Part shown: positions 45,320 through 54,639 of the stretch, in pieces | How the letters are laid out: each line of letters starts with the position of its first letter | How positions within the stretch are numbered: position 1 is the stretch's first letter | NCBI RefSeq assembly: GCF_000346505.1 | Contig: NZ_ANOH01000431.1 | Location: 1 to 64,000 of the forward strand | Source: Aporhodopirellula sallentina SM41 | GTDB taxonomy: Bacteria; Planctomycetota; Planctomycetia; Pirellulales; Pirellulaceae | Direction: 5' to 3' | Length of the DNA: 64,000 bases | Notes under the pieces: generated by a model | Seen by the model: the letters and a program-made list of their open reading frames with translations, nothing else | Database searches by the model: none | Told to the model about the DNA's origin: nothing | Position numbers and translations under genes: made by a program

Positions 45320-45366
45320 ATTGCCGCTCAACATCAATTGCCGCTCAACATCATTGCCGCTCAACG
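45320..45366. repeat. 17-bp tandem repeat upstream of the ABM gene
   Basis: ATTGCCGCTCAACATCA is repeated about 2.8 times head to tail between the otnC-like gene and the ABM-domain gene. The third copy is cut short. Confidence 0.85.
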
Positions 45367-45433
45367 ACCGCCGGGCGGATGCAAGCGGTCGTGCCGCGCC
45401 GAGGCAGCAGACGATCACCCAGGAGTACAAAAC

Positions 45434-45721
45434 ATGTTTGTCGTTACCGTCATTTTTGAAGTGCAAACGAATCAGGTTGACGCCTTTCGCATCGCCATGG
45501 AGGCACAAGCGAAGAACTCGCTCGAAAAGGAGGAAGCCTGTCGACAATTCGACGTCTGTTACGCCGCAGGAAAAGCGGAGGCGTGTTTCTTGTATGAAAA
45601 GTATGACACGCAAGCGGACTTCGACGCCCACAAAGCGACTGATCACTTCAAAGAATTTGACGCGGCCGTCGCACCGATGTTGGTCAGTAAGTCCGTGCAA
45701 ACGTGGACCTGCCAAGAATAG
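45434..45721 (+). CDS. Small ABM-fold (antibiotic biosynthesis monooxygenase-like) protein
   Basis: The 95-residue product has the ferredoxin-like ABM fold pattern: first strand FVVTVIFEVQTNQVDAFRIA, helix, CRQFDVCYAAGKAEACFLYE, then YDTQADFDAHKATDHFKEF. Members include small oxygenases, lactate/autoinducer-related LsrG-type isomerases and haem-degrading enzymes. Its position in a sugar-acid operon makes an isomerase-like job plausible but unproven. ATG at 45434 is supported by a strong AGGAG eight bases upstream. Confidence 0.88.
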   Translation: MFVVTVIFEVQTNQVDAFRIAMEAQAKNSLEKEEACRQFDVCYAAGKAEACFLYEKYDTQADFDAHKATDHFKEFDAAVAPMLVSKSVQTWTCQE

Positions 45722-45751
45722 AAACACCACACTCTTATCAACTGAATTCAA

Positions 45752-46870
45752 ATGAAAGATTATCGAATCGCGTTGTTGCCCGGCGACGGTATTGGTCCCG
45801 AATGCATGAACGCTACTCGCACCGTCCTGGACCGCATCGTTGCGGAAACCCCAGGTTTGAACCTGGAGATGACCTCGTATCGTGCCGGTGCGGAGTTGTA
45901 TCGTGACACCGGAGAGACATTGCCCGAGAACGTGTTGGCCGACTGCGTCGATTCAGACGCGGTATTGTTGTCCGCGATCGGTTTGCCGGATGTTCGTTAT
46001 CCCGATGGGACGGAAGTGCAACCGACGATGATGGTGGGACTGCGTCGCGCGCTCGATGTGCATTCCGCGGTGCGTCCGGTCAAACTGTATCCGGGTGCCC
46101 CGTGCGTGCTGCGTGACACCGGGCCGGGGATCGATTTTGTGATCATCCGCGAAAACCTCGAAGGACTGTTCGCCTCGTTTGGAGGCGGTGCCAAGGTCGG
46201 CAACGAAGTCGCAACTGATACTCTCGTGGTCACCCGCCAAGGAACATCACGCGTGTCCGAATTTGCATTCCGTTTGGCTCAGCGGCGCAAGGGGCGTCCG
46301 AGCGACGGGAAGAAGATGGTGACCTGCGTCGACAAGGCGAACGTGTTTCGGTCACTCGCGTTTTTCCGTGAAGTGTTCTTCGATGTCGCCAAGAACCATC
46401 CCGAGATCGGCAGCGATGCGGTCTACGTGGATGCGATGAGTTTGTATCTCGTCCAAAATCCTTGGGACTTTGATGTTCTCGTCATGGAAAACCAATTCGG
46501 CGACATCCTTTCCGATCTGGGAGCTGGTTTGGTAGGAGGCCTGGGCCTCGGACCGTCCGGAGAAATTGGCGAGCATCATGGGTTGTTTCAACCGTCTCAT
46601 GGCACGGCTCCTCAGATCGCCGGAAAGAATCTCGCCAACCCGATGGCAACGATGCTGTCCGCCGCGATGATGCTCGATTGGCTCGGCGATCAGCACAACG
46701 ATCCGGTCGCGATCGATGCCGCCGCCCGCCTCGAGACGGCAGTTGCGAAAGTCCTCGAGGCAGGAGAGGTGCGTACGCGTGATATCGGTGGCACCTCCTC
46801 GACGAGCGATGTGGCGACCGCGGTTGCCGATGCGATCGGCTGTACCAAAGACTGTGCCGCACCGGCATAG
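45752..46870 (+). CDS. Isocitrate/isopropylmalate dehydrogenase-family enzyme (tartrate dehydrogenase-like)
   Basis: The 372-residue product is a metal- and NAD-dependent beta-decarboxylating dehydrogenase. Motifs are [14 protein letters not shown], the substrate Arg run [25 protein letters not shown] and the metal-binding/family signature [20 protein letters not shown]. The operon suggests that it acts on a hydroxy-acid such as tartrate, malate or a tetronate rather than in leucine biosynthesis; no leu genes are present. It follows the ABM gene by 30 bp. Confidence 0.9.
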   Translation: MKDYRIALLPGDGIGPECMNATRTVLDRIVAETPGLNLEMTSYRAGAELYRDTGETLPENVLADCVDSDAVLLSAIGLPDVRYPDGTEVQPTMMVGLRRALDVHSAVRPVKLYPGAPCVLRDTGPGIDFVIIRENLEGLFASFGGGAKVGNEVATDTLVVTRQGTSRVSEFAFRLAQRRKGRPSDGKKMVTCVDKANVFRSLAFFREVFFDVAKNHPEIGSDAVYVDAMSLYLVQNPWDFDVLVMENQFGDILSDLGAGLVGGLGLGPSGEIGEHHGLFQPSHGTAPQIAGKNLANPMATMLSAAMMLDWLGDQHNDPVAIDAAARLETAVAKVLEAGEVRTRDIGGTSSTSDVATAVADAIGCTKDCAAPA

Positions 46871-46928
46871 TTCTTTCCAAGGCCGTTTTGTGATGTTCCC
46901 CCATTCATCCTTTCTCAGAAGTAACACC

Positions 46929-49430
46929 ATGAATGTTGATGTCGTTTTTTCGATCCGTACCGCATTGTTTTTGGGCCTGTTGATTTCAACGTTGCACGAT
47001 GGGCAGATGCAGACCGTGCAAGCACAAACAGCGACCGCGCCGCAGAATGACAGCCAGGCGAAGGTCTCGTTGGAGATGCCTGCGAGTTTGTTCATCGAAG
47101 GTGAGAACCAAGGTTACTACCTCGATCGTGGCAAGTGGCTCGCGATCAACCCGGCACAACGAAAGAAAGCGAGTGTCGCGCGGACCTTCCCGTATCCCAC
47201 CGGGCTCTACCACGTCACGCTGCAAACCGTCGGCGAGAACGACGGGAAGTCGAACTACTGGATTGCGGCCGATGGCGAGCGGATTGGCGACTACACCAAC
47301 TCGCTGAGTGAGTCCACCTACGAGGAAGGCGATTCATTCCATCACACATGGAAAGAGGTGCGTGTCACCGAAGGTGCGATCATCAAAGTCGGCTCTGAGG
47401 TTGGGAGCAATGATGGGCAAGAGTTCAGCCGTGCTCGATGGGGGACGGTCGTTTTCGTCCCTGCCGACGAAGACACACGTGCCGCCGCACTGCCTGTTTA
47501 CAAAGAGCAACTCGCGCAGAAGAAGGTCGCATCCCGGCGAGAGAATGCAAAGGCAACCGCGGGGTCGCCAACGGTTCCGGTCAGCAATCTACCTCTGCAA
47601 ATGCCCCGAGCCGACGACGGCGACGGTTCCGTTGAGATTGGCGGAGAACTCAAGGCTTGGCACAAAGTGGTCGTCGACCTGAGCGGCCCGTACGCACACG
47701 AAAAAGACAACGCACCCAACCCGTTCACCGACTACCGGATGACGGCGACGTTTCGCCACGAAGACGGAACGCAGTACACCATTCCTGGGTTTTTCGCGGC
47801 CGATGGCGATGCCGCCAACTCACACGCCGAGTCAGGAACCGTGTGGCGGGCCCTGTTCGCTCCCGATCGTCCTGGCCAGTGGTCGTACGAATTGACGATC
47901 GTGCGTGGAAAGCATGTCGCCTTGGACGACGATGCGGATGGCGAATCCGTCTATGGCACCAAGACGGGGACGTTTGAGGTTGCAGCCACCGACAAGACAG
48001 GACGTGACTTTCGCGGGCAAGGCCGGCTGGATTATGTCGGCAAGCATTACTTGCAGTTCGCGGGATCGAAGAGGTACTTTTTGAAGGTCGGTGCCGATGC
48101 TCCTGAAACCCTGCTCGCGTTTGCTGACTTTGACAACACGATCGCCGGGAACGCTAAGAAAGCACCGATCAAGAAGTGGCAACCCCACGTGCAGGATTGG
48201 CGTGACGGAGATCCCACCTGGGCGGGCGGAAAAGGAAAAGGGCTTGTCGGAGCGATCCGTTACCTGTCGCAAAAAGGGTGCAATGCCTTTTCTTTCTTGA
48301 CGTACAACGCAGGTGGAGACGGCGACAACGTTTGGCCGTTCATTCACCGTGACGACAAGATGCACTACGACTGCAGTAAACTCGATCAGTGGGGCATCGT
48401 GTTCGATCATGGAACGGCGCTCGGTATGTATCTGCACTTCAAGATGCAAGAGACCGAGAACGACGATCATAAAAAAGGAAAAGGCGGCGGCTTTGTGCCG
48501 ACCAGTTTGGATGGCGGCAACCTCGGTCCACAACGCAAATTGTATTGCCGCGAATTGATCGCTCGGTTTGGCCATAATCTGGCGTTGAACTGGAACATCG
48601 GCGAAGAGAACACTCAGTCGACCGAGCAGCAAAAAGCGATGATCGATCGGATCGCCGAACTCGATGCGTACAACCATCCGATCGTGATCCACACCTTCCC
48701 CAACCAACAGGATCAAGTCTACAAACCGCTGCTCGGGGACCGATCAAAGTTGACCGGCGCGTCGCTGCAAAATAGCAGTTTGGAGACCACTCACGCCCAA
48801 ACGTGGAAGTGGGTGAAGGCTTCCAACGAAGCGGGCAAACCGTGGGTGGTGGCGTTCGATGAGTCCGGATCCGCCGCGCACGCTCAATGTCCGGATTTGG
48901 GCTACAAGGGTTTCGACGGACATGATAGATCCGGGAAAATGACCTACACCCAGCACAAGGTTCGCAAGCAAACGTTGTGGGGGAACTTGATGGCCGGCGG
49001 TGCCGGATGTGAGTACTACTTTGGCTATTCGTACGCCGAGAATGACATCGTTTGCGAGGATTGGCGGAGTCGCGATCAAAGTTGGGACTATTGCCGGATC
49101 GCGATCGGATTTTTCCATGAGAACAACGTCCCGTTCTGGGAAATGGAAAACATGGATCAACTCGTTGGGAATGCGAAACGCAGTGTGTCGAGGTTCTGTC
49201 TTGCCAAACCCGGCGAGATCTATCTTGTCTACCTGCCCAATGGTGGAACGACCGAACTCGATCTCTCCGGTGCAGACGGAAGTTATACCGTGAAGTGGTT
49301 CAATCCTCGTTCGGGCGGTTCGCTGTCGAGCGGATCGGTTTCGAGTGTGAAGGGCGGAGCGAAGGTGTCGCTCGGCAACGCACCCGAAGATTTCGACGAG
49401 GATTGGTTGGTCGTCGTTAGCAAGAACTAG
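46929..49430 (+). CDS. Secreted DUF5060/glycoside-hydrolase-like protein
   Basis: The ~833-residue product has a signal peptide ([15 protein letters not shown]...QTVQAQ). A beta-sandwich N-terminal region follows, and next a DUF5060-like module (~190-330: [40 protein letters not shown]). Then comes a TIM-barrel region with [14 protein letters not shown] and [13 protein letters not shown], where Glu residues could be catalytic. A C-terminal beta domain ends the chain ([20 protein letters not shown]). This layout fits GH140/apiosidase-like secreted enzymes that release sugars from complex glycans. It starts 58 bp after the dehydrogenase and is probably the last operon gene, providing the substrate outside the cell. 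Confidence 0.8.
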   Translation: MNVDVVFSIRTALFLGLLISTLHDGQMQTVQAQTATAPQNDSQAKVSLEMPASLFIEGENQGYYLDRGKWLAINPAQRKKASVARTFPYPTGLYHVTLQTVGENDGKSNYWIAADGERIGDYTNSLSESTYEEGDSFHHTWKEVRVTEGAIIKVGSEVGSNDGQEFSRARWGTVVFVPADEDTRAAALPVYKEQLAQKKVASRRENAKATAGSPTVPVSNLPLQMPRADDGDGSVEIGGELKAWHKVVVDLSGPYAHEKDNAPNPFTDYRMTATFRHEDGTQYTIPGFFAADGDAANSHAESGTVWRALFAPDRPGQWSYELTIVRGKHVALDDDADGESVYGTKTGTFEVAATDKTGRDFRGQGRLDYVGKHYLQFAGSKRYFLKVGADAPETLLAFADFDNTIAGNAKKAPIKKWQPHVQDWRDGDPTWAGGKGKGLVGAIRYLSQKGCNAFSFLTYNAGGDGDNVWPFIHRDDKMHYDCSKLDQWGIVFDHGTALGMYLHFKMQETENDDHKKGKGGGFVPTSLDGGNLGPQRKLYCRELIARFGHNLALNWNIGEENTQSTEQQKAMIDRIAELDAYNHPIVIHTFPNQQDQVYKPLLGDRSKLTGASLQNSSLETTHAQTWKWVKASNEAGKPWVVAFDESGSAAHAQCPDLGYKGFDGHDRSGKMTYTQHKVRKQTLWGNLMAGGAGCEYYFGYSYAENDIVCEDWRSRDQSWDYCRIAIGFFHENNVPFWEMENMDQLVGNAKRSVSRFCLAKPGEIYLVYLPNGGTTELDLSGADGSYTVKWFNPRSGGSLSSGSVSSVKGGAKVSLGNAPEDFDEDWLVVVSKN

Positions 49431-49456
49431 CGACATCACCACGCCTGTTGAATTCG

Positions 49457-49486
49457 TTTTCGGTGCGACGAAGGTTGTGCCGAAAA
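49457..49486. terminator. 13-bp hairpin between convergent genes
   Basis: TTTTCGGTGCGAC (49457-49469) pairs with GTTGTGCCGAAAA (49474-49486) including three G-T wobbles, around a GAAG loop. It separates the GH-like gene from the convergent small membrane protein. It lacks a classic T-run on either strand, so its role is uncertain. Confidence 0.45.
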
Positions 49487-49581
49487 TGATAAAAAGGGAA
49501 CACGCGTTGGTGTCCGCAGTCCGATGGTCGTCTCCGTGGGAACGCGTTTGCCGATTTCCTGGCTAAAGAGCAATTTCCCCG

Positions 49582-49770
49582 CTACAGAGAGAGAATCCAA
49601 AAAGCGGCGGCTAGGAATAGCAATACCCAGGCCGTCCATTTCCAGTGAGACGGGAGCCCGTTGCGATTTCCACTGGCGGAGTCGGGGAATTCTCGTTGCA
49701 AGAATTCGTCATAGTCTTCGTCGTCCCAGTCGCTGGCGTCTTGCCATTCTTGTTCCTCTTGTTCGTCCAT
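49582..49770 (-). CDS. Small tail-anchored membrane protein
   Basis: The 62-residue product is very acidic for its first 30 residues (DEQEEQEWQDASDWDDEDYD) and ends in one membrane helix (WTAWVLLFLAAAFWILSL). AAGGA lies about seven bases before the ATG, supporting a real gene. Its function is unknown. It points away from the ExbB operon, across a 272-bp gap. Confidence 0.75.
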   Translation of the reverse strand: MDEQEEQEWQDASDWDDEDYDEFLQREFPDSASGNRNGLPSHWKWTAWVLLFLAAAFWILSL

Positions 49771-50042
49771 TCGGTTTCCTTCGATCGAATGAGGATATCG
49801 TCGCGCGCCCGGGGTGATTTTGTTTTGTCCCCAGCGGGGGTGATGCGATTACCGGCGAGGTCGACTATTCTATCGATATTGACAGGCCAACGCAGGCTCC
49901 TGTTCCCGTAACGCCGATCGTTTGTGCCCACGGTTGCCCTTCGAGCGTCTGCGGGTTTTGATCGCAGCTCGCGTTGATCGATTGCCCCCGATTCGATGTC
50001 GGCGTGGTAGTGCATCCACTGAAATCTAGCCAAGGTAGCCCG

Positions 50043-50951
50043 ATGAAATATGTGTCCGAGCGGATGAGCGAAGTTTTGCCCGGTTGGAGTTTGAAAACTT
50101 TGTTAGTGGTTCTCGTGGTCGGCACCCTCACGTCCGGGATCGTTTCTATCACAGCGGTCCAGGCACAGGACGATGCTGCAGCGGAGTTTGGTGCCGAAGA
50201 CGAATTTGGTGCCGATCCGGAACCCGGTCCTGCGGCGGGGCAACCGGAACCCGACGCCGGAGCAGACCCCGGAGATGGAGGGGGCGGTGACGCGGGCGGT
50301 GCCCGTCCAAAGCAATCGCTACTCGGCTGGTTCATCAAATCGCTCGGCATCCCTTATTTGGTTGTCTTCATGGCATTGTCGGTGACCCTGGTGTCGTTGT
50401 TCGTGATGAACATGCTCGCCGCACGACGTGACACCTTGTGCCCACTCGATCTGATCGAAGAGTTTGGTCAACGCCTCGACGAAAACGACAATCAAGGTGC
50501 ATACGATTTGGCGAAGAGCGACGAGTCGGTTCTCGGTCAGGTCCTCGCTGCTGGTCTTTCGAAGATCTCTCGTGGATATCCGAAGGCGCTCGAAGGGATG
50601 CAGGAAGTCGGCGAAGAAGAAAGCATGAAGCTCGAACACCGTTTGAGTTACATGGCATTGATCGGCAACCTGAGCCCGATGATCGGACTGTTCGGAACCG
50701 TTCAGGGGATGATCGCGTCGTTTGACGTGATCGCGAACGGGGGCTCGACTCCAAAGCCGTCTGAGCTAGCGGAAGGGATTTCAACCGCGCTCTTCACCAC
50801 GCTCGTCGGACTGTTTATCGCGATTCCCGCGATCGCCGCCTACAACATTTTGCGAAACCGGGTCGCCCGGCTGCTGCTCGAGGTGGGTGTGGAGAGCGAA
50901 AACTTGATGAGCCGGTTTGAAGACACGACGCCGAAGGCCGGAGGCCGCTAA
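50043..50951 (+). CDS. MotA/TolQ/ExbB proton-channel family protein
   Basis: The ~302-residue product has an N-terminal signal-type helix (TLLVVLVVGTLTSGIVSITA...QAQ) and a periplasmic Ala/Glu/Asp/Gly/Pro-rich linker. Three membrane helices of the ExbB type follow, with the cytoplasmic loop and the signature MALIGNLSPMIGLFGTVQGM. With ExbD it forms a proton-driven motor that energises an outer-membrane transport or cell-envelope process. ATG at 50043 is preferred over upstream ATGs; AAGG lies eight bases before it. First gene of a six-gene operon. Confidence 0.92.
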   Translation: MKYVSERMSEVLPGWSLKTLLVVLVVGTLTSGIVSITAVQAQDDAAAEFGAEDEFGADPEPGPAAGQPEPDAGADPGDGGGGDAGGARPKQSLLGWFIKSLGIPYLVVFMALSVTLVSLFVMNMLAARRDTLCPLDLIEEFGQRLDENDNQGAYDLAKSDESVLGQVLAAGLSKISRGYPKALEGMQEVGEEESMKLEHRLSYMALIGNLSPMIGLFGTVQGMIASFDVIANGGSTPKPSELAEGISTALFTTLVGLFIAIPAIAAYNILRNRVARLLLEVGVESENLMSRFEDTTPKAGGR

Positions 50952-50953
50952 TC

Positions 50954-51391
50954 ATGCGTGTCAAACGTGACAAGGTGGACATGGCCGAAGGCGACATGAC
51001 ACCGATGATCGATATGACGTTCCAATTGATCGCGTTCTTCATGGTGTTGATCAATTTCGCACAAACCGAAGCGAACGATCACGTCGTGTTGCCCAACAGC
51101 AAATTGGTCAAACCGCCCGAGGCTCCGTTGGTGTTCCCGATCGTGTTGCACGTCGCGGCGGACGGCCGGGTGTATCTCGGCGGGGATGATTACACGGCAG
51201 AGACGCTCCGCATTGGTCTCGATCGCGAGTTGGCGGTGATCCGTGGGGAAGGCAAAACGCCTGCCGATGCGAACGTGGTGATCCGCGGCCATAAGGACTG
51301 CGCGGCGGGAGAGATTCAGGAAGTCGTTCGGGTCTGCCAGGACTCACAACTCGTTAACTTTGCTCTCCGGGTGAAGGAGGATCGGTCGTGA
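50954..51391 (+). CDS. ExbD/TolR-family protein, first copy
   Basis: The 145-residue product has one N-terminal membrane helix (MTPMIDMTFQLIAFFMVLIN) that carries the conserved Asp needed for proton movement, then a periplasmic domain (VFPIVLHVAADGRVYLGG). It begins two bases after the ExbB-type stop. It is the motor partner of the preceding gene. Confidence 0.93.
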   Translation: MRVKRDKVDMAEGDMTPMIDMTFQLIAFFMVLINFAQTEANDHVVLPNSKLVKPPEAPLVFPIVLHVAADGRVYLGGDDYTAETLRIGLDRELAVIRGEGKTPADANVVIRGHKDCAAGEIQEVVRVCQDSQLVNFALRVKEDRS

Positions 51392-51879
51392 AAATTCGTA
51401 ACCCACCTACCGGTGAGAAGAACGAGTTGAACATGACGAGCATGATCGACATCGTGTTCCTGTTGCTGATCTTCTTTGTCATGACGTTTAAAATCGTTGA
51501 ACTCGAAGGGGATTTCAGCGTCAAAATGCCTTTGGCGGGAACATCCAACAGTACGATCGACCCCACCGAATTGCCGTTGAAGTTGCGATTGCGTTCCGAC
51601 GACACCGGGACGTTGGTTGGGATGGAGTTGAACGACATTCAAATGGGCAGTGGACCCGAAGCGTTCGATAAACTGCGGGGCACGATCATCGGGCAGATCG
51701 GATCATCGGCACCGGTCCCCGAAGAAGCGGGCGAGGGGCCCGAGGTCGAGATCGATACCGATTACAACTTGCGTTATGAGTATGTGATTCGGGCAATCAC
51801 CGCAGTCAGTGGTTACAAGGACGGGGACCAGGTGGTTAAATTGATTGAAAAGATCAAATTCGCCAAACCGCGACGGTAG
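51388..51879 (+). CDS. ExbD/TolR-family protein, second copy
   Basis: The 163-residue product has the same layout: MTSMIDIVFLLLIFFVMTFK with the key Asp, followed by a periplasmic domain. GTG at 51388 overlaps the stop of the first ExbD (GTGA). Two ExbD paralogues next to one ExbB suggest a heteromeric stator. They share little sequence beyond the helix. Confidence 0.92.
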   Translation: MKIRNPPTGEKNELNMTSMIDIVFLLLIFFVMTFKIVELEGDFSVKMPLAGTSNSTIDPTELPLKLRLRSDDTGTLVGMELNDIQMGSGPEAFDKLRGTIIGQIGSSAPVPEEAGEGPEVEIDTDYNLRYEYVIRAITAVSGYKDGDQVVKLIEKIKFAKPRR

Positions 51880-51886
51880 CTCCACC

Positions 51887-52771
51887 TTGATCCTGTTGTT
51901 GGACAACTACGACTCTTTCGTTCACAACGTTGCCCGCTATCTTCGGCTCGCGGGAAAAGCCACTCGCGTGATCCGCAGCGACGCGATTACGGCGGAACAG
52001 TGTTATCGATTGCAACCCGAAGCGATCGTGCTCTCGCCGGGGCCGAACCGGCCGGAGGAGGCGGGGTGTTGTCTCGAGGTCGTCCGCTCGCTCGCCGGTG
52101 AAATTCCGATTCTGGGGATTTGTTTGGGGCACCAAGCGATTGCGGCCGCATACGGCGGGGTGGTGACCGTTTCTCCGCCCGCTCACGCGGTGGCGACGTC
52201 GATCCAGCACGACGCGACGGGGGTGTTTGCAAAATTGCCATGCCCGATGTCCGTTGGCCGTTACCACTCGCTCTGTGTCGATGCCAAGTCGCTGCCGGGG
52301 TCACTCGAGGTGACCGCATGGACGGCAACCGAAAACGGCGAACTCAATCCGGATCAATCAATTGTCATGGGTATCTCGGATCATGCTCGCTGTGTCCACG
52401 GGGTTCAGTTCCATCCCGAGTCTCTGCTGACGCAGCATGGGCACGATCTATTTGGGAACTTCTTTGCCCTCGTTGATCGACACCACCAGCGAATCCGCCA
52501 CATTCAAGGCGCGACGGTTGGAACGGGACGACCGGTTGTTTGGATGTCCGAGTCAAGGTTTCCGGGCACCCTGTCGGGCAATGAGTCAAACGCGGACGCG
52601 ACTGCCGATGGGATCGCGTACCGAACGGCCCCGTTTCCGACATTGTCGATTGCGGTCAATCGAGGTCTTGCGTCCAAACGACTCGGGCCTCACGAACACG
52701 ACACGCCGTCGTCACCTGAGCAAAATCGCGATGCCGATACATCGTCACGCGAGCACGAGGGGCCGCAATGA
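51887..52771 (+). CDS. Glutamine amidotransferase, anthranilate/aminodeoxychorismate synthase component II type
   Basis: The ~294-residue product has a class I GATase domain: ILLLDNYDSFVHNVARYLRL, the nucleophile elbow GICLGHQAIAAAYGG with the catalytic Cys, and VHGVQFHPESLLTQHG with His-Glu. With a chorismate-binding partner (not in the window) it provides ammonia for pABA or anthranilate. The neighbours favour pABA, a precursor of H4MPT. The last ~95 residues extend beyond the domain and are polar and low-complexity. TTG at 51887 starts the fold. Confidence 0.88.
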   Translation: MILLLDNYDSFVHNVARYLRLAGKATRVIRSDAITAEQCYRLQPEAIVLSPGPNRPEEAGCCLEVVRSLAGEIPILGICLGHQAIAAAYGGVVTVSPPAHAVATSIQHDATGVFAKLPCPMSVGRYHSLCVDAKSLPGSLEVTAWTATENGELNPDQSIVMGISDHARCVHGVQFHPESLLTQHGHDLFGNFFALVDRHHQRIRHIQGATVGTGRPVVWMSESRFPGTLSGNESNADATADGIAYRTAPFPTLSIAVNRGLASKRLGPHEHDTPSSPEQNRDADTSSREHEGPQ

Positions 52772-53415
52772 TACTCGAGTCCATTGTGACAACGGTCAGT
52801 CCGGAAGGAGAGGTCAACATCGCACCGATGGGACCGATCGTTCAGGAGGACACCGTTCAGAAGGAAACTGTTCAGGACGAAACGACCGAGAGCAACACGC
52901 GAGATTGTTGTCTCTCGTTCTTGCTGCGCCCCTACCAAGGATCTCGGACGTGCCGGAACCTGCTAGCGACCGGACGAGCGGTGATTCACGTGACCGACGA
53001 CGCCTTGTTGCTCGCACGAGCAGCGATCGGCCGTGTTGACCCCGAGGGCCTCGTTTGTCCGGTGGATGAGTTGTCGGCAGAATACGTGAGGTTGATTGAC
53101 TGTCACCGGTGGTTTGCGGTGAAGGTGATTAAGAAAGGGGGAGACCCGCCGCGGCACGAATTGACGGCCATCAGTGTTGCCGATGGCATCGTGCGTCCGT
53201 TCTTTGGGTTTAATCGTGCGAAGCATGCGGTCATCGAAGCGGCGATCATCGCGACTCGGATCGGAATGATTGACGAGGCGACGATCCGCGACGATATGAA
53301 ACGATTGCGTGTCCCCGTTGAGAAAACGGCGGGACCCGACGAGAGGTCGGCTTTCGAAATGGTCGACGCTTTCATTGAACAGCGATTAAGCGGTTCGCCG
53401 GAGAGCGAAGGATGA
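52768..53415 (+). CDS. DUF447-family protein (H4MPT-cluster associated)
   Basis: The 215-residue product resembles DUF447 flavin-reductase-like proteins. It starts ILESIVTTVSPEGEVNIAPM and contains LLRPYQGSRTCRNLLATGRA, VIHVTDDALLLARAAIG and FFGFNRAKHAVIEAAIIATR. From family knowledge, these co-occur with H4MPT genes in methanogens, methylotrophs and planctomycetes; the reaction is unknown. The polar insert at ~30-45 is unusual. Start and stop overlap the neighbours as ATGA. Confidence 0.85.
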   Translation: MILESIVTTVSPEGEVNIAPMGPIVQEDTVQKETVQDETTESNTRDCCLSFLLRPYQGSRTCRNLLATGRAVIHVTDDALLLARAAIGRVDPEGLVCPVDELSAEYVRLIDCHRWFAVKVIKKGGDPPRHELTAISVADGIVRPFFGFNRAKHAVIEAAIIATRIGMIDEATIRDDMKRLRVPVEKTAGPDERSAFEMVDAFIEQRLSGSPESEG

Positions 53416-54509
53416 ACGCACTGCGAATCACGACCGGTGCCCGTTTGCATTTCGGCTTGCTCGACGTCGTCGCGCCGTTCGGCGGTTGCGGTGTGATGGT
53501 TGATCAACCGGCGACGGTCGTTGAGGCACGACGCGCGAGTCAATTTGGGTATAGCCAAGTGAACGCCCCAGTGGATCACCGCGACCGCGCCGTTGCGGTC
53601 GCGCGGCGAATCGCCGATATGGTGGAACCTAACGGCCCGCTGCCTGGGGTGCATGTGTCGGTCCGGAATCTGGCGCCGCCGCACTCAGGACTGGGCAGCG
53701 GCACGCAGCTATCGCTCGCGATTTCGGAGGCGATTCTTCGTGTTGCGCCCGAATGCTTCGGCGATGCGGCAGGCGCCGATACGCCGGACACAGATGTGCC
53801 AAACATTGAAACCCCCGAGGACGTCTTCTCCGCGAGCGGTGAACCGGTGGCGGGCGCGGCGCCGCTGAGTGGAGAGTTGTGGCTGCGTGGTGCCGACCGT
53901 GGGCGGCGATCTGCGGTTGGGACGCATGGCTACCGACTAGGTGGTTTTCTCGTCGAGGGAGTCGACCGAGACGGCGGCGAAGCGATTCCGAACCCGTTGA
54001 ATCTTCGCCTTGAGATGCCTTTGTCGTGGCGGGTCGCCATCTTGTTGCCGGTCGCCCCTGTGTTCGGGGCGGGATCCGTTTCGGGGGAACAGGAACAGGC
54101 CCATTTCGATGCCCTTTCGCCGGTGCCCCGGGAACGTCGATCTGAGATGACGGCGTTGTTGAAGGATTCACTCGTTCCGGCAATTCGAGATGAAGATTTC
54201 GAGCGATTTTGCGCGGCCACCACGAAGTACAATCGGCTCAGCGGCGAATTGTTTGCTCCTGTCCAGGGCGGTGCCTACAACGGGGACGAAACGGCGGCGT
54301 TGATCGAACGTCTTCTGGGCGAAGGATTTGGCGGGGTCGGTCAGAGCAGTTGGGGGCCGGGGGTATTTGTTTGGCATCGTGACGAAGCCTCTTTGTTAGC
54401 GTTTCGTGATTCGTGGAGTCATCCGGGGTACCGCATCTTGACGACGTGTCCCAAACGCGACGGGAGGATCGCGGAGTGGATCGCGGACGATGATGACCCC
54501 GGAAAATAG
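53412..54509 (+). CDS. mptG: Beta-ribofuranosylaminobenzene 5'-phosphate synthase
   Basis: The 365-residue product is a GHMP-kinase-fold enzyme. It joins 4-aminobenzoate (or hydroxybenzoate) to PRPP with decarboxylation, the first committed step of tetrahydromethanopterin biosynthesis. Diagnostic stretches are RITTGARLHFGLLD, NLAPPHSGLGSGTQLSLAIS (GHMP ATP-site-like motif, here without ATP use) and GGVGQSSWGPGVFVW near the C-terminus. An insert of ~50 residues (~120-170) is Pro/Asp-rich. It overlaps the DUF447 gene. No C1-transfer enzymes (fae, mtdB, mch) are seen in the window. Confidence 0.92.
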   Translation: MNALRITTGARLHFGLLDVVAPFGGCGVMVDQPATVVEARRASQFGYSQVNAPVDHRDRAVAVARRIADMVEPNGPLPGVHVSVRNLAPPHSGLGSGTQLSLAISEAILRVAPECFGDAAGADTPDTDVPNIETPEDVFSASGEPVAGAAPLSGELWLRGADRGRRSAVGTHGYRLGGFLVEGVDRDGGEAIPNPLNLRLEMPLSWRVAILLPVAPVFGAGSVSGEQEQAHFDALSPVPRERRSEMTALLKDSLVPAIRDEDFERFCAATTKYNRLSGELFAPVQGGAYNGDETAALIERLLGEGFGGVGQSSWGPGVFVWHRDEASLLAFRDSWSHPGYRILTTCPKRDGRIAEWIADDDDPGK

Positions 54510-54639
54510 GACACAAACACCCGCGTTGAACTCATTCGTTTCGATCATCATTCCCGCCCCCATGTTCTAAAGTCGCCCGACAGGCGTTATCGTTGGATCA
54601 AATTTGCCGTCGTCCCATCCTCCATCTAGATGTCGCACC

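Noticed and set aside
47832-48716. 294-codon minus-strand open frame inside the GH-like gene
   Set aside because: Antisense shadow; translation has no recognisable domain.
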